A stretch of 64,000 nt of DNA from Flavobacterium cutihirudinis (GCF_003385895.1 NZ_QRDQ01000007.1:868001-932000), one strand, 5' to 3'; counted from the first letter of the stretch, positions 1 to 9,864 are shown. Notes: a model not told the origin generated them from the sequence alone. Made by a program: numbers and translations.

Positions 1-21
1 AAACATTTAAAAATTAGAATT

Positions 22-216
22 ATGAACACAAATAAGCAAACTCCGAAAAGTGCAAATAAAGAGGGACACGACCATCGCAGTGATACAAGAAAACATCAAT
101 ACAAAGATCATGATGAAGTTTTGACCAATGATGGAAACTATGATGTTGACACTAAAAAGTTTAAAGGTAAAGAGCCAGACTTTGATGATAAAATGGACAA
201 TGAAGAAAAAAAATAA
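22..216 (+). CDS. Small hydrophilic hypothetical protein
   Basis: This 64-residue protein is very hydrophilic and rich in Lys, Asp, Glu and His, with no hydrophobic segment, so it is probably a soluble, largely disordered cytoplasmic protein. I do not recognise the family. It is followed at once by a strong hairpin terminator, which supports it being a real monocistronic or last gene. The region upstream lies outside the window, so operon membership cannot be judged. Confidence 0.6.
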   Translation: MNTNKQTPKSANKEGHDHRSDTRKHQYKDHDEVLTNDGNYDVDTKKFKGKEPDFDDKMDNEEKK

Positions 217-225
217 CTCATTTAT

Positions 226-258
226 AACGTCTCAAATATTCTTTTTGAGACGTTTTTA
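226..258 (+). terminator. Intrinsic terminator after the 64-aa gene
   Basis: An 11-bp perfect stem (AACGTCTCAAA pairing with TTTGAGACGTT) with a short loop is followed by a T run. It lies 10 bases after the stop codon at 216. Confidence 0.85.
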
Positions 259-361
259 TTTGGTTTTAAGAGATGGTTGATTTTTTTTTATAAAAATTTA
301 AAAGTAAAAGAAACTATGAATTGATTTTTTATAGATTTGTATATCTATTATATTCAAAAGC

Positions 362-997
362 ATGAAATCTGTTACTTCAATTTTTTTATTTTTAATGTTT
401 ATCTGCTCAAGTGCTTATGCACAGTTGAGTTCAGATAAAATATTCGAAAGCTTTAAACAAGGGGAGCGTACAAATTGTTCATCAATTGCTTTTATTAAAG
501 CTTCTTTAAACATCTATGGTTTGGATAATCTTTTTCAAACAGAGAAAATAAGCGATAATCTGCAGAAAATAACTTTAAAAAATAATGAATCGTTTACACT
601 TAAAAAGGAAGAAATAAGCAAAGCTAAAATATCAGCCGATTTTATTTGTATTAAAGACAATTGCGAAAGCGAGAAAATAATAGAATACGCAATACTGACT
701 TATGCTGTTATGGCAAAGTACAAGCAAATTATAGATAAAGAAGATACTTTTGACAGAGCCCTTGAAGATTTAGAAAGTGGTGAAGTCTATACGCCAACAA
801 TCTATAAATACTTAGGATTTCAGAAAGGAAAACAAATAGAAAAACTTAAACGTGAGTCGGGTAGTGAATTTTGTGGTGTTGTGGCTTGGTCAACAGCTCA
901 CGCAGTTTTTGTTTGCGAAGATTTTATGGATTATTACGGCAATAAAAAAAGTATTTACATAAAATATCCAGGACGTTTTAGAATCATTAAATCCTAA
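362..997 (+). CDS. Secreted hypothetical protein, possibly papain-like fold
   Basis: This 211-residue protein begins with a clear signal peptide (MKSVTSIFLFLMFICSSAYA, cleavage before QLSS), so it is exported. No family is recognised with confidence. The arrangement of a Cys at the start of a helix (TNCSSIAFIKAS, about residue 38) with a later His in a strand (STAHAVFVCED, about residue 179) resembles the Cys-His layout of papain-like or transglutaminase-like folds, but this is only a shape resemblance. The gene stands alone, about 145 bases after the preceding gene and 175 bases before the next. Confidence 0.7.
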   Translation: MKSVTSIFLFLMFICSSAYAQLSSDKIFESFKQGERTNCSSIAFIKASLNIYGLDNLFQTEKISDNLQKITLKNNESFTLKKEEISKAKISADFICIKDNCESEKIIEYAILTYAVMAKYKQIIDKEDTFDRALEDLESGEVYTPTIYKYLGFQKGKQIEKLKRESGSEFCGVVAWSTAHAVFVCEDFMDYYGNKKSIYIKYPGRFRIIKS

Positions 998-1172
998 AAG
1001 AGAGGTATTAAAAAAATAACATTAAAGTATTACTTTGTTGTTAGTTTTTTTAAAATCCTTGACAGCGAACGGTATAAGATTTTTTAAATCAAAAAAAGAA
1101 ATCAATAAAGTTGTAATCTAAGTTAATTTATATATTTTTGTTTTTATCCAATAACCAAATCTACACTAAGAA

Positions 1173-1619
1173 ATGAACATCAAAACTACTCTACTAAGTT
1201 TACTTTTCGTCTTGACTACTGCAGCTGTTTCGGCGCAGGCAAAAAATGCTCCAAAAAGCATCATCAGTACAACAGCCATTATCCGTAAATACCATGACCA
1301 GAAAGAATTGAGTGGTATGCAAAAAGGAGAACTTTTGGAATTGTATATTGAGCGTATCAAAGTTTTGGTTAAAACACTTCCGTATATAGCTTTGGCTACT
1401 AAACCGGGAGTAACAATGGCTGACTTAGGTATTCCGGATGATAACGAGAACAAAAAGTTCTTAGACGGACAGGCAGTTGCAACAACAACTTTCTTAGATA
1501 CGACAGTCGATTTTCAAAGAAAAATGATGCCGTATTCTGATAAAGGAAATCTTATTGCTGCAATTTTGTTTTACGAAAGCACATTAAAATCGTTACATGA
1601 ATTCAATGATATGAACTAA
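1173..1619 (+). CDS. Secreted hypothetical protein, 148 aa
   Basis: It has an N-terminal signal peptide (MNIKTTLLSLLFVLTTAAVSAQA) followed by a mostly helical, soluble region of about 125 residues. Polar and hydrophobic residues alternate and there are no cysteines, so it is probably a small periplasmic helical protein. I do not recognise the family. It converges on the methyltransferase gene and shares a bidirectional terminator with it. Confidence 0.7.
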   Translation: MNIKTTLLSLLFVLTTAAVSAQAKNAPKSIISTTAIIRKYHDQKELSGMQKGELLELYIERIKVLVKTLPYIALATKPGVTMADLGIPDDNENKKFLDGQAVATTTFLDTTVDFQRKMMPYSDKGNLIAAILFYESTLKSLHEFNDMN

Positions 1620-1638
1620 ATGTAATCGTACATAATTT

Positions 1639-1677
1639 AAAAAGCTCCAAAGTCATTTGATTTTGGAGCTTTTTTGT
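1639..1677. terminator. Bidirectional terminator between convergent genes
   Basis: The perfect stem AAAGCTCCAAA / TTTGGAGCTTT is flanked by A and T runs. It lies between the stop at 1619 (+) and the stop at 1691 (-), so it can serve both transcripts. Confidence 0.85.
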
Positions 1678-1690
1678 TTGAATAAATTCT

Positions 1691-3298
1691 CTAGTTTCCT
1701 TTTAATAAATTGATGCTTACAGTTGCAGTATCAGCATCTGGAAAACGTCTGAAAATAGACGGATCTGGAAATAGTCCTGCTTCTTGGGCAATTTTATTGA
1801 AAACATCAATCTCCACAATATATTGATCAGAAAAACCATGTGTTGCGTCATAGGCAGTCGCGGGTGTTTTTCCTAGATTATTTGCGGTAAGTTTTGGATC
1901 AATAGTATGCAATTCAATCAGTAGAAGTCCAAATTTGCGAACGTAAGGCGACCATTTTTGCAAATGCTCCAACAGATTATCTTCAACAAGATTATTGCTT
2001 ATTTTTTTTCCTCTAAAGGCAAATGCGCCCGTAGATGTACTGATTCTGCTTTGGTTAATGTTTTTTGGATCTTCCCAAATTCGGTTGTGATCCAGAAAGG
2101 TTCTTACATTAAGTAAATCCTTCAGATCGATATTGTAATTTTCTTTTAAATCTTCAGAAAGTAAGTTTGGCTGGCCAATATCGCCCCAAATTACCTTTGC
2201 CCAGATATCTGCTTTTATCAAATTAGCCCGTGTAACTTTCAGAGCAGCCTGATTATAATCGGCTCCGACCAAAAATAAAGGATATTCGTCGAGCATTTTT
2301 CCTCTTAAAGTCTGTCTGTCTATCACTTCGAAAATATGTTGCAGAAATGCGCCATTGCCACAGCCCATATCTAAAATTCCTTTTGGCTGTTCTTCAATGG
2401 GCAAATTGAAAAGTTTGATGATTATTTCGTCTACAACTTTAAAATACGTGTCATGTGCACCGCCGCTTCCCCAAACATTCATTTCTCGGTCAACATGTAT
2501 TTCGTTTTCACCGTCGAGTACCATTCGTAAAGCGGCAGGATCGCCAAAAATTAGTTCTTCAATTTTTGCAAATGTTGGTAAATACGAAACGGTAACACCA
2601 TATGCGCTGGCTCTTTTGGCATAAAATAAACCAGTTTCGGTGAATTGATAATTACCATTTTTTTCTGTAAACCATCCAAGATGTACAAAAAAGTCAAGTA
2701 TTTTTTTGAAGTTTTCAGGCGATTTATGAAACTCCTCGGGTTTAAAAGAAGTTTCCATGAAGTACTTATGAAACATTCCGTTCATTGCAAGACGAACTAT
2801 TGTTGGTCCAATAAGATTGCCTTCGATATGCTTTAAAATTTGATTCTGAATCTCATTTTTGAGTGGATCCTCAGCAGGTTTTAAACCGTAGTTTTGTTTG
2901 TGTTTTTCAAAAATAGCATTGAGTTTTTCAAATGGAGCATCTTCAAACAAACGTCGATGAAATAGTGTAGAAAACTGTAGTAGATCGACAACATCTTCAT
3001 AGAGCGAAAACATTGAAAAGGCAGTTTCTGACTTTTCATTAACTGTAATTGTAATTTGCTGTGTGCTATTGTCTATATCATAATCTAAAAAGCCCTGAGA
3101 AGCCAAAATTCTCAAACCCACATTCAAATAACCTTCATTGGCTTTAAAAACGCTAACCAGTTCTGATAATTGGACTTGTTTTTTTTTCAGAATAAAATCT
3201 AAAATGGCTTTGTTTTTTAATGCAATTGCTACAGGAGCAACAGCCAAACCATCGAGATGTCTGAAAATGGAGCTTCGAAGTTGTGATGTATCAGTCAT
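1691..3298 (-). CDS. Class I SAM-dependent methyltransferase with two winged-helix-like segments
   Basis: The C-terminal half carries the SAM-binding motif ILDMGCGNGAF (about residues 308-318) followed by an acidic strand (LVGADYN), typical of class I methyltransferases. The N-terminal half holds two similar winged-helix-like segments, IFRHLDGLAVAPVAIAL near the start and ILKHIEGNLIGPTIVRL about 145 residues later. This suggests an internal duplication like that of O-methyltransferase dimerisation domains. The layout recalls the AprA-type methyltransferases of polyketide pathways, but no PKS genes are nearby and the substrate is unknown. I chose the ATG at 3298 (MTDTSQLRSS). An in-frame ATG at 3376 would add 26 residues of unlikely composition. 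The gene is monocistronic. Confidence 0.8.
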   Translation of the reverse strand: MTDTSQLRSSIFRHLDGLAVAPVAIALKNKAILDFILKKKQVQLSELVSVFKANEGYLNVGLRILASQGFLDYDIDNSTQQITITVNEKSETAFSMFSLYEDVVDLLQFSTLFHRRLFEDAPFEKLNAIFEKHKQNYGLKPAEDPLKNEIQNQILKHIEGNLIGPTIVRLAMNGMFHKYFMETSFKPEEFHKSPENFKKILDFFVHLGWFTEKNGNYQFTETGLFYAKRASAYGVTVSYLPTFAKIEELIFGDPAALRMVLDGENEIHVDREMNVWGSGGAHDTYFKVVDEIIIKLFNLPIEEQPKGILDMGCGNGAFLQHIFEVIDRQTLRGKMLDEYPLFLVGADYNQAALKVTRANLIKADIWAKVIWGDIGQPNLLSEDLKENYNIDLKDLLNVRTFLDHNRIWEDPKNINQSRISTSTGAFAFRGKKISNNLVEDNLLEHLQKWSPYVRKFGLLLIELHTIDPKLTANNLGKTPATAYDATHGFSDQYIVEIDVFNKIAQEAGLFPDPSIFRRFPDADTATVSINLLKGN

Positions 3299-3445
3299 AG
3301 TTAAAGGATGAAGTTTAGTTAAAATTAGTGATTTTTTCGACTGATAGTTTATCAATTTTGTCATTTTTAATTCCATACAAAAAAGATAAACGCTTCATTT
3401 TTAGATATAACTCGATAATTTTTTTTTCAGATAAAAGAATAAAAA

Positions 3446-3472
3446 AACATCTGTGTAGAGTGCAGATGTTCA
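3446..3472 (-). terminator. Intrinsic terminator of the histidine kinase gene
   Basis: On the minus strand the stem AACATCTG / CAGATGTT is followed by seven T residues. It starts about 28 bases after the kinase stop codon at 3501. Confidence 0.75.
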
Positions 3473-3500
3473 TAAAAAGATGAAAATGAGAAAAAATATT

Positions 3501-4910
3501 TTAGAGCGAAGTAAAAAGGGGTAAAGTAAATTTAAAAGTGCTCCCTTTTCCGGGTTCGCTTTCTACCCAGATTTTTCCTTGGTGAATATTTACAAATTCA
3601 TTGCATAATAACAATCCGAGCCCGCTTCCGGTTTCATTTTCTGTTCCTTTTTGCATGACTTTTCGATTGATCTTAAACAATCGTTCTTTAATGGAATCGG
3701 GAACACCAATTCCGTTATCAGAGATGGCTATTTCTACTTTTTGTTTTCTCTTTGTCAACGTAACAACAACTTCTCCTTTTTTGTCAGTAAATTTAATTGC
3801 ATTGCTCAGCAGATTACGCAAAATGGTATCAATCATATTTTTGTCGGCTTCAACTTCTATGATTTCTGTTGATTCAAACACAAGATTTATATTTTTGTTT
3901 AATGCCGCATTTTTGCTCAGTTCAATATTTTCTTTAATAAGCGCATTGAGTTCTAGATTTTGCGGGCGAAACAGAATCATACCAGTTTGCATTTGAGACC
4001 ATTCTAATAAATTTTCCAATAATTTATAGATGTTTTTGTTTGAATCGTGCAGTGTTTCTGAGACTTCTTTTATTTCATCTCGACTATAATCTTCAATATT
4101 TTCCACCAAAATTTCTGATAGCGAAACGGCCGATCCAAGCGGGCCTCTTAAATCATGAGAAATGATTGAAAAGAATTGGTTTTTGTCACTCAAAAGTTTC
4201 TGAATTTTAAGGTCTTGTTTTTCTTTGACTAACAACAAGAATCCGACAATTCCAATAAGAGAAAGCATAAACAAACTAATGCTGTACAAGCCATCCAGAG
4301 GATCGGTAGAAATAATTTGATTTTGCGGATTCTGATATCGGTAAATACTACGTATTAAAATTAAAACCTCAAATCCGATGTAGCAGAAAACATAGAAGGT
4401 CTTGAAAAAGCTTTTTGTTTTTTCGGCAAAATAAGTAATAGTTGGAGGTAAGTAAATGGCAAAAATTCCAACGCCACCAATTATCACACGCGTATTCATT
4501 GTTGCTTCTAATAGCGTTGCGAGATTGAAAATTATAATGGCGACAACTGTAATTCCTATTTGTAAATTGAAATGTTTTTTGGCGTTTGTTTTAATCAATG
4601 ATAACATTGCTATTGTTTCAAAACAACAAGCAAAGAAAATCATCGAATTGGCAATGTTGATGGAGACAAAATCACTTATAATGTTTCGCAGTAGCGCAAA
4701 TATCCAGGCAACTGTAAGTAATAATTTCCCTAATCCATACCATTTTAATGTTTTTCTATTGTCGCTTGTAGCATACGAAAATGAATAACTGAAAATAAGA
4801 ATGCAGGTAAAAAAATTACCCCAAAAATAAAGAAGGAAAATCGTTTTAGGATCTACAGGTGCAAGTTCGAACATTATTGATTTTGGCTTATTAAAAAAAC
4901 GAATGATCAA
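3501..4910 (-). CDS. Membrane sensor histidine kinase
   Basis: The N-terminal 230 residues contain about six or seven hydrophobic helices with short loops and no large periplasmic domain, so sensing is probably within the membrane. The kinase core follows: HisKA with the phospho-acceptor in SIISHDLRGPLGS (H252), an N box (NLLSNAIKFTD), G1 (ISDNGIGVPD) and G2 (GSGLGLLLC) of the HATPase domain, ending near residue 469. It would autophosphorylate and pass phosphate to a response regulator, but no regulator gene is adjacent, so it is an orphan kinase. A second possible start (MFELAPVD) lies 12 codons downstream at 4874 and would give a tidier membrane N-terminus. Confidence 0.88.
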   Translation of the reverse strand: MIIRFFNKPKSIMFELAPVDPKTIFLLYFWGNFFTCILIFSYSFSYATSDNRKTLKWYGLGKLLLTVAWIFALLRNIISDFVSINIANSMIFFACCFETIAMLSLIKTNAKKHFNLQIGITVVAIIIFNLATLLEATMNTRVIIGGVGIFAIYLPPTITYFAEKTKSFFKTFYVFCYIGFEVLILIRSIYRYQNPQNQIISTDPLDGLYSISLFMLSLIGIVGFLLLVKEKQDLKIQKLLSDKNQFFSIISHDLRGPLGSAVSLSEILVENIEDYSRDEIKEVSETLHDSNKNIYKLLENLLEWSQMQTGMILFRPQNLELNALIKENIELSKNAALNKNINLVFESTEIIEVEADKNMIDTILRNLLSNAIKFTDKKGEVVVTLTKRKQKVEIAISDNGIGVPDSIKERLFKINRKVMQKGTENETGSGLGLLLCNEFVNIHQGKIWVESEPGKGSTFKFTLPLFTSL

Positions 4911-5101
4911 ATATACAAAATAACGCTGTAATTGAGTTAATTTGCATAAAGGAAGCCAGTAAATACGGCAATTGTTCTAAAATTAAGGTATTTTTATTGT
5001 CAAATTTTTAAGCAAAAAGAATACTGTTTCTGAAAGAAAAATCTATTTTTTTAATCTTTTTGAGAAAATCTCATTTTCGAAATTAAGTTATGGTTTGCTA
5101 T

Positions 5102-5573
5102 TTATATAAAACTAATTCCAAAACTGTTACAAATACCCAAAACTTTATCCATCTCTGGTGGACCCGGAGGAAGCTGGCTAAGTTGAACAAACATATCTTC
5201 AATTCCGGAAGGGACTACCGTAATAATTGTTTTGGCATTTTTTTTCTCCAATAACTCTAAACGAATGTGGCACTTGTCTTGGTAAAAAAATAGTATCGCC
5301 AGTTTTTAATATACTTGTATTGCCATCGACTACAAATTCCATTTCGCCTTCAAGAATTCTGAATACTTCATCTTCATTTTCATGAACATGCATCGGGATA
5401 CCAACTCCTGGCGGATTGTCGTTTTCTATTATGGTAAATCTTCCTGCGGTATCTTTTCCTGTAAGTTTTACAGTTTGTGAATCTCCCAATATGTTTTGGT
5501 GTAAACCTTGGCCTTTATTTATAATTTTTGAAGTAATTGGAGTGGTTTCGTTACTTGAAGTATTTTTTGCCAT
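5102..5573 (-). pseudogene. Cupin-domain protein, frameshifted in an A8 tract
   Basis: The first part encodes a small cupin_2 beta barrel with the metal-binding pattern MHVHENEDEVFRILEGEMEF and a second His in RQVPHSF. As written, the reading frame ends at 5199 with an unrelated tail (CQNNYYGSPFRN). Skipping one base in the run of eight A residues (minus strand, 5238-5245) restores KTIITVVPSGIEDMF and then SQLPPGPPEMDKVL, ending at 5102. That is the usual C-terminus of quercetin-dioxygenase-like cupins and gives about 156 residues. The gene is therefore either broken, phase-variable, dependent on slippage, or carries a sequencing error in the homopolymer. It stands alone, about 290 bases from the kinase gene. 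Confidence 0.8.
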
Positions 5574-5983
5574 AATTATTTCATTTTAATTTAAAGTTTT
5601 ATTTGTTTTTGGTTTAGCTAATATATGGATTTTATTGGTAATCAGTTGATTGTGTTTTTTAATGTGAGTTTTTTGTTGTTTTTTTAAGACACAAAACAGG
5701 CATCATAAAGAATTTCAATTTTAATTTGTTTAAGTATTTGTAGCGGTTTTTTTCTTTGTCTATTTGATTAATCTTGGGTTTGTGGTAGATTTTAAAAGAA
5801 TTGTATTTGAAGAAAAAGTAAACAAAATAATAGTTTGAGATTCAAAAATGATTAAAATAGTTTAAGTATTAGTTAACAAAACGTAATTAGTAAAAAGGGT
5901 AATACTATAATTTTGAACTTTCTGCGAAGTCGCAATTATATTGAAGTTTAAAAGAAAATTGATACTTATTATATAAAAAACAA
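5574..5983. other. AT-rich intergenic region upstream of GH2
   Basis: This 410-base gap separates a divergent pair of genes. A possible -7 box, TAATTTTG, lies at 5908-5915, about 70 bases before the GH2 start. I see no convincing -33 TTG at the right distance, no palindrome and no RNA gene. Confidence 0.4.
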
Positions 5984-8911
5984 ATGAAAAAGATTTTTAC
6001 TATTCTAATTTTTGCAGGTACATTTTTTAATGTAAATGCGCAACAATATATAGCTGAAGGCAGAAAAGCCCTGGCTGTTATTCCTACACAAACAACTGAT
6101 GTAGAAAAAGCAAAAATCAGTTTAAACGGTACATGGGAAATTAATATGAGTCCTACAGATGAGATTTGGAAAACCAATTCCGGTCAATGGCAAAAGATTC
6201 AGGTGCCTGGAGAACCGGCGATGCAGGGTTTTACAGTAGAAAATGATAAAGAATTTTTCTATAGAACTACTATTACAGTTCCGGCAAGTGCGAAAAACAA
6301 AACAACTATGATTCGTTTTAACGGAGTGTACAGTTACGCAAGAGTCTTTGTAAACGGTCATTTTGTACGCGAGCATTTTGGAGGATTTACGGCTTGGGAT
6401 GCTGATATTAGTTCTTTTGTCGAGCCTGGAAAACCCGCAGTTGTACACGTTGGTGTTACGGATCGTGCTGATGATATTTCGTATGCTTCCGGATATGCTT
6501 TTCATCCAATTGGAGGTATATTAAGAGAAGTTCAGTTGCTTGTAGTGCCAAACGATTATATTAATCGTTTCTATACACAAACCGATTTTACCAATGATTT
6601 CAAAAAAGCTACACTTTCTTTGAATATTGCGAAAAGTAAAACAACAGGAAAAAGCAGTATTAAATTTCAATTGTATGATGCGAATCAAAAAGCTGTTTTG
6701 AAAGAAGCACAAACTTTTAATTTGAACAATGGAGAAGGGAAATTTTCTGTAGATGTCTTAAATCCGATTTTATGGAATCAGGAAAAACCATATCTCTATA
6801 CGTTAAAAGCCGAACTGCAAACTGCCGGAAAAACTCAGGAAAAAATAGAACAAAAAGTAGGTTTTAGAAAAGTTGTTGTAGATGGAAAAAGAGTACTTGT
6901 AAATGGAGATCCTATCAAATTAAGAGGTGGTTGCAGACATGATATGCATCCTTTGTTAGGAAGAAGCACCAATCGTATGTATGATAGTTTGGATGTTGTT
7001 ATGGCCAAAAAAGCCAATTTGAATTTTATTCGAACTTCTCATTATCCGCCTTCGCAGGACTTTTTGGAGTTTGCTGATAAATACGGAATTTATGTACAGG
7101 AAGAAACTGCAATTTGTTTTGTGAATGATTGGAGAGAAGGAGTTTATAAAAAATTAGGAGAAACGCAGAATGATCCTGCATTTACATCCAGATATTTAGG
7201 ACAGTTAAGCGAAATGATTGATCGTGATAGAAATCATGCTTCTGTTATTATGTGGTCTATTGGTAATGAAAGTAGCTACGGAATCAATTTTCAAAAGGAA
7301 TATGATTTTGTAAAAACAATTGATTTGTCCAGACCCGTATCGTGGTCTTGGCCTGCAACAGCCTTCAAAGAAAATAAAAAATGTTTTGATATTGCCGTTG
7401 CTCATTATCCGGATTATGAAGGTACAGGAGAGGAAAATTTCGGTTTAGTGTATAAAAACATGGAACACGAAAGTCTTCCGTTACTTAGTGATGAGTGGGC
7501 GCATGTGGCGTGTTATAATACTACTTTATTAAAAACGGATCCTAATGTGAAAGATTTTTGGGGACGCAGTTTAGATATTATGTGGGCAAATCGCTTTGAT
7601 GTACCGGGAAATTTAGGAGGTGCAATTTGGGGAATGACAGATGAAACTTTTCATTTGAAAGACAAAGTTACAGGATATGGACCTTGGGGATTTATAGATG
7701 TTTGGAGAAGAGAGAAAACAGAGTTTTGGAACACTAAAAAAGCATATTCACCTATTCGTGTTTTAAAAACAGAATTCGAAAATAATGCAACTGATCAATA
7801 CATAAATGTACCGGTTAAAAACAGATACAACCACATTTCGCTGGATCAGGTGAAACTTAAAATCAGATCAAACGGAAAAAGTTATGAGCAGCAATTGCCA
7901 GCTTTAAAGCCACATGAAGAAGGCACAATTAAAGTTGCTGTTACTGATCGAAGTACTCCAATTGTTTTGGAATTTTATGACGCGCAAAATAATCTTATCG
8001 ACGAAGAACAGTTAACTTGGAAAATTACGAGTCCAACTACAGTAGAGGCAACTAAACTTAAATGGAATGTTAAAAAGAGTGACAAGAACGTAGTGTTGGA
8101 AAGTCAGGGATTAATTATAAAACTAGACGCTTCGACAGGAGAATTGCAAAACGCAGATTTAAAAGGAGAAAAAGTATTGACAGCTGGCGCTAGAGTAATT
8201 GTAAATAAACCAAAACAGCCAGATGCATTTAAGGAAACAACAGGTATATATTCAGGTAAATATAAAGTAAAAAATGCTATAATAAATACCGAGAATAAAA
8301 GTGCAATTGTTGTTAATTCAGCGGGTACAATTGATGATTATTCCGTAAAAATGAAAACTACTTATCAAGCTGACGGAACAATTACAATTGAATACGAAGC
8401 GGATAATATTCCGGAATACACTTGGCAGATTGGTATTGCATTACCTGTAGCAAGTACTTTTGATGAGATGAAGTGGAAACGCAACGGTTATTGGAGTACA
8501 TATCCTGCAGATCATTTATCTGCCAATATCGGAACTGCAAAACGTATTTCTGACATCAACGAAGAGTATCGCGTTCAGCCAGTTTATGAAACTTCTGAGG
8601 GTATGTATGATTACTATTTAAAAAACACAATTGATCCGAAAAAAGCGAACATGAATGGTACAGAAATTTTTAGAGCCACTAAAGAAAATGTATTGACTTT
8701 TGATTTGCTATCTGCAAAAAACGAAATTGAATTGTCTTCAAATGGATTGCAAGCTACGAAAGTTGATATTCTTGAATCTGGTGAAGAAGAGTTGCTAATT
8801 ATGGATAAATGGGATTATTGGAGTTTGAGCTGGGGAAATTTTGCAGGAACCAAAAACAGTTCGAAAAACGTAAAAGGAAAGGCAGTTGTAAAATTAGCTC
8901 AGAAAAATTAG
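5984..8911 (+). CDS. Secreted GH2 glycosidase (beta-galactosidase/beta-glucuronidase type)
   Basis: A signal peptide (MKKIFTILIFAGTFFNVNA) sends this 975-residue enzyme to the periplasm or surface. The domain order is a GH2 sugar-binding jelly roll (about 35-200), an Ig-like domain (about 205-310), a TIM barrel (about 311-610) and a C-terminal beta-rich region to 975. The barrel shows the family hallmarks: RGGCRHDMHPLLGR at its start, the acid/base Glu in IMWSIGNESS (E429) and the probable nucleophile in LLSDEWAH (E504). It would hydrolyse a terminal beta-linked sugar, and the exact sugar cannot be read from sequence. It is followed 112 bases later by an SDR gene on the same strand. No SusC/SusD pair is present in this window. 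Confidence 0.9.
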   Translation: MKKIFTILIFAGTFFNVNAQQYIAEGRKALAVIPTQTTDVEKAKISLNGTWEINMSPTDEIWKTNSGQWQKIQVPGEPAMQGFTVENDKEFFYRTTITVPASAKNKTTMIRFNGVYSYARVFVNGHFVREHFGGFTAWDADISSFVEPGKPAVVHVGVTDRADDISYASGYAFHPIGGILREVQLLVVPNDYINRFYTQTDFTNDFKKATLSLNIAKSKTTGKSSIKFQLYDANQKAVLKEAQTFNLNNGEGKFSVDVLNPILWNQEKPYLYTLKAELQTAGKTQEKIEQKVGFRKVVVDGKRVLVNGDPIKLRGGCRHDMHPLLGRSTNRMYDSLDVVMAKKANLNFIRTSHYPPSQDFLEFADKYGIYVQEETAICFVNDWREGVYKKLGETQNDPAFTSRYLGQLSEMIDRDRNHASVIMWSIGNESSYGINFQKEYDFVKTIDLSRPVSWSWPATAFKENKKCFDIAVAHYPDYEGTGEENFGLVYKNMEHESLPLLSDEWAHVACYNTTLLKTDPNVKDFWGRSLDIMWANRFDVPGNLGGAIWGMTDETFHLKDKVTGYGPWGFIDVWRREKTEFWNTKKAYSPIRVLKTEFENNATDQYINVPVKNRYNHISLDQVKLKIRSNGKSYEQQLPALKPHEEGTIKVAVTDRSTPIVLEFYDAQNNLIDEEQLTWKITSPTTVEATKLKWNVKKSDKNVVLESQGLIIKLDASTGELQNADLKGEKVLTAGARVIVNKPKQPDAFKETTGIYSGKYKVKNAIINTENKSAIVVNSAGTIDDYSVKMKTTYQADGTITIEYEADNIPEYTWQIGIALPVASTFDEMKWKRNGYWSTYPADHLSANIGTAKRISDINEEYRVQPVYETSEGMYDYYLKNTIDPKKANMNGTEIFRATKENVLTFDLLSAKNEIELSSNGLQATKVDILESGEEELLIMDKWDYWSLSWGNFAGTKNSSKNVKGKAVVKLAQKN

Positions 8912-9023
8912 AAAAATATTTTCGAATCTTAGTTACGAGGGCATGTTTTTATATTTAAAATAATAAATTTATGCAATTGTAGCTTGTATGTAATTTTGAA
9001 CAATTCTGCTAATAAATTTTAAT

Positions 9024-9812
9024 ATGGCTTTAGAAATAAATTTAAAGGATAAAGTGGTGTTAATTACTGGCGTAACATCAGGAATTGGGGCCAAAATAGC
9101 GATGGTTTTTGCTAAAGCTGGAGCAAATGTAGCGGGTTGTGGAATCGAAAAATCGGAATCTAAAGAAGCGGTCGGCTTTCTGGAAACAGTGAACAATTTT
9201 GAGCAGGAAGTATTATATGTTCAGTCGGATGTCACTGTTAAAGAAGAATTAGAAAACCTAGTGCAGCAAACAGTTGACAAATTTGGAAGATTAGATATTT
9301 TAGTTTCTAATGCCGGAGCAAATGTATTCGAAGGCGCTGAAACTTGTTCAGAAGAAGACTGGATTAGAAATCATGAACTAAATCTGGCATCACATTGGCG
9401 TTTAGCAAAATTAGCCAAACCGTATTTAGAGAAAAAAAATGGCACTATAATTATCATGACATCCAATCATGCTTATTCGTCAATTCCTGGATGTTTTCCG
9501 TATAATGTTACCAAAACAGCGTTAACAGGATTGGTGAGAAGTTTGGCAATCGAGTGGGGGCCATTGGTTAGAACGGTTGGTATTGCACCTGGATTTATTG
9601 ATACTCCCGGAAACCAGAAGTGGTTTGACTCTTTTCCAGACCCGGAAGCAGAACGTCAAAGAACAATTGATCTGCATCCTGTAAAAAAAATTGGAACTTC
9701 AGAAGAAATAGGAGCCTGGTGCGTTTTCTTAGCAAGCGAATATGCTTCGTTTGCAAGCGGAACAACTTATTTATTAGATGGCGGACGGAGTGCTTTGATG
9801 CAGGATGAATAG
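9024..9812 (+). CDS. Short-chain dehydrogenase/reductase (SDR)
   Basis: This 262-residue classical SDR has the cofactor motif TGVTSGIG (residues 16-23), the NAGA motif (97-100) and the catalytic triad S147 (in TSNHAY), Y160 and K164 (in YNVTK). It ends with the usual FLASEYASFASGTTYLLDGG segment. The enzyme would oxidise or reduce a hydroxyl or keto group with NAD(P)(H). Proximity to the GH2 gene suggests sugar metabolism (glucose- or uronate-dehydrogenase-like), but that is inference. A terminator follows the stop by about 20 bases. Confidence 0.9.
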   Translation: MALEINLKDKVVLITGVTSGIGAKIAMVFAKAGANVAGCGIEKSESKEAVGFLETVNNFEQEVLYVQSDVTVKEELENLVQQTVDKFGRLDILVSNAGANVFEGAETCSEEDWIRNHELNLASHWRLAKLAKPYLEKKNGTIIIMTSNHAYSSIPGCFPYNVTKTALTGLVRSLAIEWGPLVRTVGIAPGFIDTPGNQKWFDSFPDPEAERQRTIDLHPVKKIGTSEEIGAWCVFLASEYASFASGTTYLLDGGRSALMQDE

Positions 9813-9831
9813 AAAATCGATATGAAAATGA

Positions 9832-9864
9832 AAAGGTCGGAAATTAAGTTTCCGACCTTTTTTT
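9832..9864 (+). terminator. Intrinsic terminator after the SDR gene
   Basis: A 12-bp perfect stem (AAAGGTCGGAAA / TTTCCGACCTTT) with a 5-base loop is followed by a T run. Confidence 0.88.

Noticed and set aside
1166..1453. Open frame antisense to the secreted 148-residue gene
   Set aside because: It is a shadow of a gene with a signal peptide and terminator, and its protein has no domain-like pattern.
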